A stretch of 62,517 nt of DNA from UBA5420 sp964485345 (GTDB lineage: Bacteria; Bacillota; Limnochordia; Darwinibacteriales; Darwinibacteriaceae), in the NCBI GenBank assembly GCA_964485345.1, contig CAZAJB010000007.1, positions 1 through 62,517 on the forward strand. Reading direction: 5' to 3'. The notes under the pieces are model-generated. The model saw only the letters and a list, made by a program, of their open reading frames with translations. It made no database searches and had not been told where the DNA came from. A program made the translations under genes and the position numbers. Shown piece after piece: positions 35,715 through 44,306 of the stretch (positions within the stretch are counted from its first letter, which is position 1; each line of letters opens with the position of its first letter).

Positions 35715-36078
35715 AGGCTGTGGAGTAGACCTGGTGGAAATTGCCCGGATCGAAAAGGCGCTGAAACGGCAGCGCTTCCGGGACACCATCTACACGAGCC
35801 AGGAACAAGATGCACTCAGTGGTAAGGGGGCTCAATCCTGGGCTGCTCGTTTTGCAGCCAAAGAAGCGGTGATGAAAGCAATCGGTCTCGGCTGGCAACA
35901 AGGTGTTCCTTTTGGATCCATCGACATTTATGCAAACCTGGCGGGACAACCCCAAGTTCGGTTGCTGGAGCCTGCTTTGGGTCTGGCTGCGAATCTCGGG
36001 ATTACCCGATTTGTACTAAGCTTGTCGCATACCAAAGAGATGGCTATGGCGTATGTCATTGCCCTTGGGGAGGAGTAA
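35704..36078 (+). CDS. acpS: Holo-[acyl-carrier-protein] synthase
   Basis: 124 aa from the GTG at 35704, chosen because AGGGTGG precedes it and homologues start just before GxGVDLVEI; a GTG at 35695 adds three residues. Magnesium and CoA ligands are in GVDLVEIARIEKAL and AARFAAKEAVMKAIGLGW; LSLSHTKEMAMAYVIA is the usual C-terminal strand. It transfers 4'-phosphopantetheine to acyl carrier protein. It overlaps glmM by 11 nt and is followed by nnrD after 3 nt. The acpS-nnrD-alr order is common in Firmicutes. Confidence 0.96.
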   Translation: MSVKGCGVDLVEIARIEKALKRQRFRDTIYTSQEQDALSGKGAQSWAARFAAKEAVMKAIGLGWQQGVPFGSIDIYANLAGQPQVRLLEPALGLAANLGITRFVLSLSHTKEMAMAYVIALGEE

Positions 36079-36081
36079 GCG

Positions 36082-37596
36082 ATGCAAGTTGTCACTGGCG
36101 CGGAAATGCAAGTCCTAGAAAAAAAGGCCTTTGCTAAACTGGGTATTTCCCCCTTAGTAGTGATGGAAAATGCGGGGAGCCGTATTGTGGAAGTGTTAAA
36201 GGGAGAGTACGGAGCCTTGAGTGGCAAACGCATTCATATTCTCACCGGTACTGGAAATAACGGTGGAGACGGCTTGGTAGTAGCCAGAATGCTTCTTGCC
36301 CTAGGGGCCCGCATTAAGGTCTACCTTGTGGGGAACCAGCACAAGCTGAGCAGAGAGAATAGTGCGAACCTGAAAATCCTGCGTAACCTTGGCGCTGACT
36401 TTCAGGCGGTTGAGACTGCCCAGATGGGTAAGATTAGGTTCAGTTTGGGGCTGGCCGATTTAGTTGTCGACGCCATTTTTGGGACAGGCTTTTCCGGCAA
36501 TCTCGAAGAAGGTCTGGAGTCCCTTATCGCAGTGGTCAATGAAATCAAGTGTCCTTTGGTTTCTATTGATTGTCCCACCGGAGTTAATGCAACGACTGGA
36601 GAAGTGGGCGCGCAAGCTGTTCGAGCAGACGTAACGGTTAATCTTGGGTTTCTCAAAGTCGGCTGTGTGCTCTATCCAGGCCAAGCCTATGCTGGCAGGA
36701 ACGTAGTTGTCGACTTGGGCTTTCCTCTGGAACATGAGGGCACCCGTTTCTTGTTGGGTGAAGAACACCTTCGTTGGCTACCGGTCCGCGAGGCTTGGAG
36801 CCACAAAGGTACCTTTGGTCATACCCTGGTTATTGCTGGATCGAAAATGTATGCCGGAGCCGCTTCACTCAGCGCTCAAGCGGTTTTGCGCGGTGGTGGA
36901 GGAATGGTAACCTTAGCGGTACCTGAAGGAATCCATAGTCGCTTTGCCCCCGATGAGCTCATCGTGGTCCCCGTTTCTCAAACAGATGCTGGTACAATTG
37001 GCGTACCAAGCCTGCAGGAGCTTTTGGAGCTCATGGCTGGCAGGGATGTGCTAGCCATTGGCCCTGGTTTGACTAGGAGCCTAGAGGTAATTCAGGTGGT
37101 TCAGGAGCTCTTGCGCAAGTGGGATGGTCCCTGCGTGATCGATGCCGATGCCCTTGTCGCCTTAGATCCAGACTTCTTGAAGAACATACCAGCAGACAAG
37201 CGGAGCCGCTGGATTCTCACGCCGCATCCAGGAGAGATGGCCCGCCTGATAGCAAGTGACGCTGGGCAGGTAAATGCTCAGCGATTACGTGTTGCGGAGG
37301 AATTTGCTCACAGCTGGAATCTGACCATCGTTTTAAAGGGTGCCCCAACCATTGTAGCGGGCCAGAAACAGACCTACATGAATAGTTCGGGCAACCATGG
37401 AATGGCTACAGCTGGGAGTGGTGATATTTTGACCGGAGTGATTGCATCCCTACTGAGTCAGGGTATGGATCCACTTCGTTCTGCGGCCTTAGGCGTCTAC
37501 CTCCATGGCAAGGCCGGAGATCAGGCGGGGCAGGAGGGGCAGAGGGGCCTGCGGGCTAGCGACAGTCTGAAGGCACTACAGGAGATCTTACCGTGA
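36082..37596 (+). CDS. nnrD: Bifunctional NAD(P)H-hydrate epimerase / ADP-dependent dehydratase
   Basis: 504 aa. The N-terminal YjeF epimerase domain (1-215) has GTGNNGGDGLVVARML and DAIFGTGFSGNL, with the proton relay Asp in SIDCPTGVNATTGE. The C-terminal ribokinase-like dehydratase has HKGTFGHTLVIAGS, GPGLTRS, CVIDADAL, LTPHPGEMARLI, VLKGAPTIVAG and the anion hole GMATAGSGDILTGVIASLL. It repairs hydrated NAD(P)H. The GGGGAGGAG ribosome site lies in the acpS end, and the stop overlaps alr (GTGA). Confidence 0.97.
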   Translation: MQVVTGAEMQVLEKKAFAKLGISPLVVMENAGSRIVEVLKGEYGALSGKRIHILTGTGNNGGDGLVVARMLLALGARIKVYLVGNQHKLSRENSANLKILRNLGADFQAVETAQMGKIRFSLGLADLVVDAIFGTGFSGNLEEGLESLIAVVNEIKCPLVSIDCPTGVNATTGEVGAQAVRADVTVNLGFLKVGCVLYPGQAYAGRNVVVDLGFPLEHEGTRFLLGEEHLRWLPVREAWSHKGTFGHTLVIAGSKMYAGAASLSAQAVLRGGGGMVTLAVPEGIHSRFAPDELIVVPVSQTDAGTIGVPSLQELLELMAGRDVLAIGPGLTRSLEVIQVVQELLRKWDGPCVIDADALVALDPDFLKNIPADKRSRWILTPHPGEMARLIASDAGQVNAQRLRVAEEFAHSWNLTIVLKGAPTIVAGQKQTYMNSSGNHGMATAGSGDILTGVIASLLSQGMDPLRSAALGVYLHGKAGDQAGQEGQRGLRASDSLKALQEILP

Positions 37597-38705
37597 GTAA
37601 GCTTACGAGATCCGTCTGGGCCGAAGTGAGCTTGGATAATATCGCCCATAATGTGGAGCAGTTTAGGGCCTTTATTGGTCCTAATTGCGAGCTTATGGCC
37701 GTGGTGAAGGCCAATGGCTACGGGCACGGGGCCCTAGAAACCGCCTATACGATGATCGCCCATGGTACGAACTGGTTAGCGGTGGCACTTCCCGAAGAGG
37801 CGATCAGACTCCGCAGGGGCGGGATCACTGCACCTATTTTGGTTTTAGGAGCAGTGAGTGCTGATGAGCTCGATGCCTGTGTTGCCGCTGACTTGGTGGT
37901 CACTGTCTTTGAACCCCATATAGCCAGGTTGTTGTCAAAGGCCGCAGTGGCCCAGCAGAAGCTGGCGAGAGTTCACATTAAAGTAGATACGGGCATGGGG
38001 CGTTTAGGCCTCCTACCTGAGGATTTTGTTGATCTGGTGGAACTGGTCAAGGGCCTTCCTGCACTGGAAATACAAGGTGTCTTCACGCACTTCGCCCAGG
38101 CGGATCAGATAGACTTAGCCTACACTAGGTGGCAATGGGAGCGCTTTCTAGCTGTCAGGGAGGATCTTCGGAAAAGGGGAATCTCAATTCCCTATGTTCA
38201 CGCGGCAAACACACCTGCCACAATGTTCTTCCCTGCTGCCCATTTAGATCTGGTCCGGGTGGGTCTGGGCATATATGGTATGTATCCAGATGACCGCAGA
38301 CCTCTCGAGCTGAAACCTGCCCTGAGCCTGAAAACAAGGGTGGCCTTTGTCAAGAGGGTGCCTGCGGGAAGCCATGTGAGTTACGGCAGTACCTATGTCA
38401 CAGAGAAGGAAACCTCTCTGGCCATTTTGCCCATTGGGTATGCCGACGGTTTGTCTCGGGGTCTGAGTAATCGGGGTCATGTGATCATTAGGGGGACCCT
38501 CTGCCCCATTGTGGGGAGTATTACCATGGATCACACCATGGTTGATCTGGGCGATTTGCCCTGCACCATCGGTGATGAAGTGATTTTGCTCGGGACCGAC
38601 GGAAACCATGAGATTCAGGCTTACCACTGGGCTAAGCTCTTGGGCACCATCAATTACGAAATTACTTGTATGATTAGTAGTCGGATCGAGCGCTTGTATC
38701 GATAA
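37593..38705 (+). CDS. alr: Alanine racemase
   Basis: 370 aa, GTG start. The PLP Lys is K39 in VVKANGYGHGA, and the second catalytic Tyr is in SHVSYGSTYVT; IHIKVDTGMGRLG and SITMDHTMVDL are also family signatures. It supplies D-alanine for peptidoglycan. The gene ends the cdaA-to-alr block; a 41-nt gap separates it from a membrane protein gene. Confidence 0.98.
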   Translation: MSKLTRSVWAEVSLDNIAHNVEQFRAFIGPNCELMAVVKANGYGHGALETAYTMIAHGTNWLAVALPEEAIRLRRGGITAPILVLGAVSADELDACVAADLVVTVFEPHIARLLSKAAVAQQKLARVHIKVDTGMGRLGLLPEDFVDLVELVKGLPALEIQGVFTHFAQADQIDLAYTRWQWERFLAVREDLRKRGISIPYVHAANTPATMFFPAAHLDLVRVGLGIYGMYPDDRRPLELKPALSLKTRVAFVKRVPAGSHVSYGSTYVTEKETSLAILPIGYADGLSRGLSNRGHVIIRGTLCPIVGSITMDHTMVDLGDLPCTIGDEVILLGTDGNHEIQAYHWAKLLGTINYEITCMISSRIERLYR

Positions 38706-38746
38706 AGGCCTGGTATTTCGCATACAATCTCCTAGGGGGGATTGAT

Positions 38747-39595
38747 ATGTTCATGGGAAAAGGCAAGCGCGTGATCCTGTTTCTATCTTTTATGCTTCTT
38801 CTTGTTCCTGTCGCTCCTTCAGTGATAGGCCAAGGCTTTGAAGAAGTCGTCGTTTTGTTTACCGATGCCCGCGAGGATGACGTGGGAAGTGGTGGATTGC
38901 TCTATCCCAAGCATGGGCTGTATGTACCAGGACTCTTTGATCTTCTACGCTTTGAGGTAGCTCGGGATAACGATTTCACCTATTTTGACTTTCAATTTGC
39001 AGCTTTAACGAATCCTTTCCAAGCTCCAGAAGGGTACTTTCACCAGCGTCTCGAAGTCTACATGCGTACGGGCGAATCAGAGGGACGAAGGGATGTTAGA
39101 GTCGGACCTTATACACTGCAAACGGCGCCTGACTTAGGCTGGGACTTTCGTTTGAGCGTCGCCCCCTTTGACGAGAGCAGACTCTATGTGGTAGGCGAAG
39201 ATGGACAGATAGAGGTTTTTTCAGGCGAAGTTCATAGTCGTCGCCTGCCAGAGAGTGAGACCATTCGCGCCCAAGTGAAGTCTAGTATACTACCCCAGCC
39301 CGATTCTGACTGGGGTTATTATGTCCTTGTAGGTGCCTTTGATGGTTTAGCAGAGGGTTTTTGGAGAGATCTCGGTGAAGGGCCTTGGCAAGTGGGTGGA
39401 ACCGGGACACCTATCTTTGATATTCTAGCGCCCCGTTTCGGGCGGCATAGTCAAAAAGCTCAGCTCAGTGCTGGCGTCCTTTATCCGGTGGTGGCAAGCA
39501 GGTTTCCAGTGGTCCCATGGCTCTTTGGGATCTTAGCTACAGTCTTGGTTCTCACAGTCTTTTTTCTATGGAGGTGGAGGCATGGTGGATCCTAA
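38747..39595 (+). CDS. Membrane-anchored extracytoplasmic protein with glucodextranase C-terminal (DOMON-like) domain
   Basis: 282 aa, ATG behind GGGGGGATTGAT. A signal peptide without Cys (VILFLSFMLLLVPVAPSVIG) is followed by a single beta-rich domain. FTDAREDDVGSGGLLYP, YVPGLFDLLRFEVARDN and QFAALTNPF match the pattern of the C-terminal binding module found in glucodextranase and pullulanase-like surface proteins. A C-terminal membrane helix (WLFGILATVLVLTVFFLW) with Arg-rich end anchors it. It may bind carbohydrate or haem-like ligands at the surface; this is inferred from the pattern only. Its last 14 nt overlap the dnaD-like gene, an odd coupling for a surface protein. Confidence 0.72.
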   Translation: MFMGKGKRVILFLSFMLLLVPVAPSVIGQGFEEVVVLFTDAREDDVGSGGLLYPKHGLYVPGLFDLLRFEVARDNDFTYFDFQFAALTNPFQAPEGYFHQRLEVYMRTGESEGRRDVRVGPYTLQTAPDLGWDFRLSVAPFDESRLYVVGEDGQIEVFSGEVHSRRLPESETIRAQVKSSILPQPDSDWGYYVLVGAFDGLAEGFWRDLGEGPWQVGGTGTPIFDILAPRFGRHSQKAQLSAGVLYPVVASRFPVVPWLFGILATVLVLTVFFLWRWRHGGS

Positions 39596-39989
39596 AATGG
39601 AGGATGTTTTCATATTGTATCAGCAGAAAGTGGCGCTCTTATCAAGCGCCCAGAAGGAGAAGCTCTGCGCTGCCCATGATGAGGGCATGACTCCTTTTGT
39701 CATTGGTTGCGCTATTCTCCGAGCCGTACAGGAACAGCGCCGCAGCCGTTTACAGGGCAAAAATAAACGAATTTCGTTTAATTACATCTATCGGATCATT
39801 GAGGATTGGTTGAATCACGGAATTGCTACAGACGAGTGTTTTTATACATACTGGTCGAATATTCACGATGAAGGGGTACGTGCTGGGAGGGATGGCCGTG
39901 TCGAAGCTAAGAAGAAGTTCAGGAGAGAAGACTTTACCTATACGGAGTCAAAACAAGATCGCAGCATCTTCACCTGGCTGGATGAGTGA
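39582..39989 (+). CDS. DnaD/DnaB_2-domain protein
   Basis: 135 aa, ATG behind GGAGG. The central part (SSAQKEKLCAAHDEGMTPFV, VIGCAILRAVQEQ, then KRISFNYIYRIIEDWLNHGI) matches the DnaB_2 domain of DnaD, where a final conserved W-x3-G-I motif contacts DNA. The N-terminal winged helix of full DnaD is absent, so this is a short form. It directly precedes and overlaps a DnaI/DnaC-type helicase loader by 8 nt, which supports a primosome role in loading the replicative helicase. Confidence 0.82.
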   Translation: MVDPKMEDVFILYQQKVALLSSAQKEKLCAAHDEGMTPFVIGCAILRAVQEQRRSRLQGKNKRISFNYIYRIIEDWLNHGIATDECFYTYWSNIHDEGVRAGRDGRVEAKKKFRREDFTYTESKQDRSIFTWLDE

Positions 39990-40743
39990 GTATGGTGTGC
40001 GGCGGTCCTTTTTTGGCGGCGAGACTTGCCAGGTATGCGGTGAAAGGCGTGTAAAGACCTATTATCGTCACCCCTTCGCCATGCCTCCCGAGTTGCCTAC
40101 GGGACTCTGGCTTGTGTCAGACTGTCTTTGCGTGCGGCAGGAGCGATGGCAAAACCGGCTGGATCAGCAGAACCTGAGGATGCAAACCCTCAGGATGCGC
40201 CGAGTGGATCCCTTGCCTTTTGCTCTGAGGGAGCATTCCTTTGATAATTTCCAGGTGAGTGCAGCCAACAGAGCGTCTTACGAGGCATGTCGTACATATA
40301 CGCAACGTTTTTCCGAACTGACCCATGGGAGAGGAATCTTGCTCATGGGCACCTCTGGTACTGGCAAGACACACTTAGCTTGCGCAATTGCCAACGAGCT
40401 TAAGGACAAATACTCTGTATCCTTTGCCTGTCTCCCTATTTTGCTGGAAAAAATGCGGACAAGCAATGTCAATCTTGACGAATTGCTGTCCGCAGATCTT
40501 TTGGTATTAGATGATGTTGGTAGCGAAAGGGAAACCACTTGGACTACAGAGCGTTTATTACTCATCGTAGATAGCCGTCTCACCAACGCTAAACCCACTG
40601 TCTTTACGAGTAATCACGAATTGGCTGATTTCGAAGCAAGGGTCGGTATGCGGGTGAGTTCTCGGATTATCGGCAACAATTTGCACTTGCTCTTACGGGG
40701 ATCCGATTGGCGTTTGTATCGAGAAGGCAAAAAACGATACTAG
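39982..40743 (+). CDS. DnaI/DnaC-like helicase loader ATPase
   Basis: 253 aa from the ATG at 39982; the longer frame starting at 39823 lies inside the dnaD-like gene. An N-terminal zinc motif (C16-x2-C19, then C48-x-C50) is followed by the AAA+ core: Walker A GTSGTGKT (123-130), Walker B LLVLDDVGSE, sensor I VFTSNHELADF and the Arg-finger region SSRIIGNN. No ribosome site is evident, so translation probably depends on the 8-nt overlap with the dnaD-like gene. It loads the DnaB-type replicative helicase. Its stop codon is shared with the convergent permease gene (CTAG). Confidence 0.92.
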   Translation: MSEYGVRRSFFGGETCQVCGERRVKTYYRHPFAMPPELPTGLWLVSDCLCVRQERWQNRLDQQNLRMQTLRMRRVDPLPFALREHSFDNFQVSAANRASYEACRTYTQRFSELTHGRGILLMGTSGTGKTHLACAIANELKDKYSVSFACLPILLEKMRTSNVNLDELLSADLLVLDDVGSERETTWTTERLLLIVDSRLTNAKPTVFTSNHELADFEARVGMRVSSRIIGNNLHLLLRGSDWRLYREGKKRY

Positions 40744-41396
40744 GACTCCGGCGCGACTCTGCGTTCTAGGAGGTTCACAAAGCGAGAAACAGTAAAGGTC
40801 ATCACAAAGTAGATCAGAGCTACAGCCAGCCATACCTCAAAGGGGCGGAAGGTTCGTCCTATGATGATCTGCCCTTTGCGAACCAACTCTTCCAGGGCAA
40901 TGACTGATACCAAGGATGAGTCTTTCAACAAGGCGATGAATTCGTTGCCCAGAGGGGGCAAGATCCTCCGAAAGGCCTGGGGCAAAATGATATAGCCCAT
41001 GGTTTGGCTCCGGGAGTGCCCGAGGGATGCTGCTGCTTCCCATTGGCCCCGATCAATGGATTGGATACCCGAACGCACGATTTCTCCCACATAGGCTCCG
41101 CTATTAATGCTGAGCGCTACGATCGCCGCCACATAGGCTGGAATCGGCCGCTGAATCAGACTGGGCAGGCCATAGAAAATCAGGAAGGTCTGCACTAGGA
41201 GCGGGGTTCCTCGGATGACATCAATGTAGGCCGCGGACAGGACCTTCAAGGGCCCCTTGGTGATCCTGGCGATGCCCGCGAAGGTGCCTAGAATGATGCC
41301 AAAAAAGACCGAGACAGCTGTTAGTTGTACTGTGAGTTTGGCCCCTGTCAAGAGGGTTGGCAGCGAGCTCCAGACGAGATCCCAGCGAAAGTCCAA
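40740..41396 (-). CDS. Polar amino-acid ABC transporter permease
   Basis: 218 aa, TTG start at 41396 behind AAAGGAG. The His/Glu/Gln permease family is clear: LLTGAKLTVQLTAVSVFFG, YIDVIRGTPLLVQTFLIFYG, then the EAA-type loop GQWEAAASLGHSRSQTMGYIILPQAFRRILP. About five membrane helices are present. It is downstream of the cognate binding protein by 36 nt. The expected ATPase gene is absent: the next gene is convergent dnaI. Confidence 0.95.
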   Translation of the reverse strand: MDFRWDLVWSSLPTLLTGAKLTVQLTAVSVFFGIILGTFAGIARITKGPLKVLSAAYIDVIRGTPLLVQTFLIFYGLPSLIQRPIPAYVAAIVALSINSGAYVGEIVRSGIQSIDRGQWEAAASLGHSRSQTMGYIILPQAFRRILPPLGNEFIALLKDSSLVSVIALEELVRKGQIIIGRTFRPFEVWLAVALIYFVMTFTVSRFVNLLERRVAPES

Positions 41397-41432
41397 GTAG
41401 AATTCTCCTTTCGGGCATAGCTTGGTAATAGA

Positions 41433-42188
41433 CTAGTTTAGCCCAAACCATTTCGCATAAATTGCATCATAGGTTCCGTTTTGTTTCAGTGTATCGAGAG
41501 CCGAATTGACCTGCTCCAGCAACTCAACGTTATTTTTATTAACGGCAATCCCATAATATTCATTAGCCGAGACAGCTCCTGCCGCCTTGAGCGGAACGGA
41601 AGGGTTCGCTTGGAGATACGCTTCAGCCACTGGAAGGTCCACAATGACCGCGTGGGCCGCTCCGATTATGACCGCTTGCATAGCGTCTGGTACAGTGTCG
41701 TAGCGGGATACACTCTTAAGTCCACCCTCGTCCTGAAGATCACTTGCTACAAAGTCTCCTGTGGTGCTGATTTGCACGGCAGCGGTCTGGCCAGTTAGGT
41801 CCTGAAGACTGGTTATATTTGCGGCATTTGCTTTGGTGACAATGGTCAGCACGGACTCAAAATAGGGGTCGGAGAAATTCACGCTGGCTTGGCGCTCAGG
41901 GGTGATGGTGACACCGGCAATAACAGCATCATAGTTGTTGTTCAAGAGAGCGGGAATGAGGCCGTCCCAACTAATATTATCGATGGTAACGTCGAGCCCT
42001 AGAACCTCGCCAACGGCTCTGATCAGATCCATGTCGAAACCTAGGAGTTCGCCAGTTTCTGCACCCACATACTCAAAGGGCATAAAACCGGCTTCAGTTG
42101 CAACTTTCAGCACGCCTTCACCGAAGGCAAGAGTGGAGAGGCCAAGGGACAACACGATGGTAAGCATGAGTACGAACAGTTTTTTCAT
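41433..42188 (-). CDS. Polar amino-acid ABC transporter substrate-binding protein
   Basis: 251 aa from the ATG at 42188 (MKKLFVLML); the frame is open 18 codons further but those are not signal-like. The signal peptide lacks a lipobox Cys, so the mature protein would be soluble. Family signatures are GVLKVATEAGFMPFEYV, LLGFDMDLIRAVGEVLGLDV, LNNNYDAVIAGVTITPERQ, FSDPYFES and QNGTYDAIYAKWFG. The specificity among polar or basic amino acids is not readable. A sigma-A-type promoter lies upstream. Confidence 0.93.
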   Translation of the reverse strand: MKKLFVLMLTIVLSLGLSTLAFGEGVLKVATEAGFMPFEYVGAETGELLGFDMDLIRAVGEVLGLDVTIDNISWDGLIPALLNNNYDAVIAGVTITPERQASVNFSDPYFESVLTIVTKANAANITSLQDLTGQTAAVQISTTGDFVASDLQDEGGLKSVSRYDTVPDAMQAVIIGAAHAVIVDLPVAEAYLQANPSVPLKAAGAVSANEYYGIAVNKNNVELLEQVNSALDTLKQNGTYDAIYAKWFGLN

Positions 42189-42222
42189 AGGATGATACAT
42201 CCTTCCCAAAGTTATTAGGCTT

Positions 42223-42252
42223 ATTATACAACGGGAGTGCAATAATATGCAA
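42223..42252 (-). promoter_or_regulatory. Sigma-A-type promoter of the amino-acid transporter operon
   Basis: The minus strand has TTGCAT (-35), an 18-nt spacer and a perfect TATAAT (-10) at 42223-42228, 35 nt before the ATG at 42188. Confidence 0.6.
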
Positions 42253-42356
42253 GTAAGATTAATATTTATTCTGAGTTAACTTTGCGGATCCAACGAGACC
42301 TGGCAGGAGGCCATGGAAAATTCCAGAATTGCAGCACTGTGGAGGTGTCGGAGAAA

Positions 42357-43538
42357 GTGAAGAGGAAGCATTTGATTATCACAAATGGTACCGTTGTTAC
42401 AGATGAACTAATTGCACAAGGTACAGTTGTCACCATAGGTGATCGCATCATGTATGTTGGAAGTGAAGAGGAAGGCGAGAAGATCAAGAAAGCGGCCATT
42501 CCCGGTGTATTCGAGATTATTGATGCCCAGGGAGGGTTTATTGCACCAGGACTCATTGATGTGCATATGCATGGATCCGCGGGCTTGGAGCTGATGGATG
42601 GTACGGAAGAAGCCGTGCGTACCATGGCACGTTATTTGGCAAAGTGGGGTACAATCGCCTTTTTACCGAGCACCGTTACAGCTACGAAAGATAGGACTCG
42701 TGCTGTGGCACAGCTCGTGGCTGATTATACGGGATCTCCTGATGAAGCGGAGGTCCTAGGCATTCACCTCGAAGGCCCTTATATCAACGAACAGTACAAA
42801 GGCGCTCAATACGGGCCGGCTATTCGACAAGCGGATCTCAGGGAACTGGAAGAACTCTATGGAATTCTTGGAGATAAACTGCGCTTGGTCACACTCGCAC
42901 CGGAGATGCCAGGCAGTCTAGAAGCAATCCATTGGCTTAAGGAGCGCGGTGTGATCGCTTCGATTGGGCATACCAATGCAACGTACGAAGAAGCCCTGGC
43001 AGGGTTTGAGGCCGGCATCACTCATGCCACACACACCTATAATGGCATGCGCGGACTGCATCACAGGGAGCCTGGAGCCCTGGGGGCTATTTTGGCAACG
43101 CCGGGCATCTGGGCAGAACTTATTGGGGACTTGGTGCACGTTCATCCAGGTGCAATCAGGGTTTTGCTCCGTAGTGTAGGGGTTGATAGAGTCGTCCTCG
43201 TCACGGACGCCGTCCAGTCTACCGGGCTCCCAGACGGTGAGTATATGTTAGGGGATCAGGAAATTATTGTGCAAGGCGGCGCTGCGCGCTTGAAAGAGGG
43301 CAATTTAGCCGGAAGTACGTTAACGATGCTCCGAGCAGTCCATACCATGATTCAAGCCCTCGACGTGTCGATTCCAGATGCGTTTCGCATGGCCAGCCAT
43401 AACCCGGCGCAGTCCATTGATCTAGGAGATATGGGCTGGATACAAGAAGGCAATCGGGCGGATTTTGTGATTCTCACGGAGAACTTCGAGGTTCAAAAGA
43501 CAATTATTGCAGGTAGAATCGCTTATAGTGCTGACTAA
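42357..43538 (+). CDS. nagA: N-acetylglucosamine-6-phosphate deacetylase
   Basis: 393 aa from the GTG at 42357, which has GGAGGTG nine nucleotides upstream; the open frame before it (from 42282) is not family-like. Metal and catalytic residues are seen: H-x-H in DVHMHGSAG, E in LGIHLEGPYIN, H in SIGHTNATY, HTYNGMRGLHHREPG and the Asp in LVTDAVQSTG. It deacetylates GlcNAc-6-P, feeding NagB. It is divergent from the amino-acid transporter. Confidence 0.97.
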   Translation: MKRKHLIITNGTVVTDELIAQGTVVTIGDRIMYVGSEEEGEKIKKAAIPGVFEIIDAQGGFIAPGLIDVHMHGSAGLELMDGTEEAVRTMARYLAKWGTIAFLPSTVTATKDRTRAVAQLVADYTGSPDEAEVLGIHLEGPYINEQYKGAQYGPAIRQADLRELEELYGILGDKLRLVTLAPEMPGSLEAIHWLKERGVIASIGHTNATYEEALAGFEAGITHATHTYNGMRGLHHREPGALGAILATPGIWAELIGDLVHVHPGAIRVLLRSVGVDRVVLVTDAVQSTGLPDGEYMLGDQEIIVQGGAARLKEGNLAGSTLTMLRAVHTMIQALDVSIPDAFRMASHNPAQSIDLGDMGWIQEGNRADFVILTENFEVQKTIIAGRIAYSAD

Positions 43539-43554
43539 TAGAGAGGTGAGATCT

Positions 43555-44277
43555 ATGCGTGTTGTTGTTGTGAGTAATTTTGACAGTATGAGTGACGAAG
43601 TGGCCAAGATGGTCATTGCTCAAGTCAGAAATAAACCAGCTAGCGTCTTGGGTTTAGCTACGGGGAGCTCCCCCCTTGGCGTTTACAGGCTTCTAGCAGA
43701 ATACTACAAAAACGGAGTTGATTTCAGCCGGATTATCACGTTTAATCTCGATGAATACGTAGGTCTAGCAGAAAATCATCCCCAGAGTTATCGCTACTAC
43801 ATGCAAGAAAACCTTTTTTCGCGAGTGCATATTGACGCAGCAAACACTCATGTTCCAAACGGTGTGGCCACAGATTTGCAGGCAGAGTGTGGTCGATATG
43901 ATGAACTGATCCGGCACACAGGGGGTATTGATCTCCAGATCCTAGGTATTGGTTCTAACGCCCACATTGGATTCAATGAGCCGGGAACCCCCTTTGGTTC
44001 CCAAACGCAAGTGGTTGACTTGACGGCCAATACGATCCGTGACAATGCCCGTTTTTTTGCCTCCCCTGGCGAGGTGCCGACGCAGGCTATCTCCATGGGC
44101 ATTAAGAGCATTATGAGCGCAAGGAATATCGTGTTGATGGCCAATGGTGGTAGTAAAGCAGACGCCATTCATGCTGCGCTAACTGGACCTGTGACCGAAG
44201 AGGTTCCGGCGTCGGTCCTACAGTTGCACCCATCGGTAACCATCGTAGTTGATCAGGCGGCTGGCAGCAGATTGTAA
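43555..44277 (+). CDS. nagB: Glucosamine-6-phosphate deaminase
   Basis: 240 aa from the ATG at 43555 behind GAGGTGAG; 16 nt follow nagA. Signatures are GLATGSSPLGVYRLL, FNLDEYVGL with the catalytic Asp, GIGSNAHIGFNEPGTPF with the catalytic Asn-Ala-His and Glu, and GIKSIMSARNIVLMANG. The length matches the short, monomeric or non-allosteric type of B. subtilis. It converts glucosamine 6-phosphate to fructose 6-phosphate and ammonia. Confidence 0.97.
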   Translation: MRVVVVSNFDSMSDEVAKMVIAQVRNKPASVLGLATGSSPLGVYRLLAEYYKNGVDFSRIITFNLDEYVGLAENHPQSYRYYMQENLFSRVHIDAANTHVPNGVATDLQAECGRYDELIRHTGGIDLQILGIGSNAHIGFNEPGTPFGSQTQVVDLTANTIRDNARFFASPGEVPTQAISMGIKSIMSARNIVLMANGGSKADAIHAALTGPVTEEVPASVLQLHPSVTIVVDQAAGSRL

Positions 44278-44306
44278 GGCGCCTGGCATTACTAGGGGGT
44301 GGGCAG

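Noticed and set aside
39823..39981. Longer start for the helicase loader
   Set aside because: This part is a shadow of the dnaD-like gene; the zinc motif begins just after the ATG at 39982.
42282..42356. Upstream TTG start for nagA
   Set aside because: The preceding residues are not like NagA and no ribosome site fits; the GTG at 42357 has GGAGGTG.
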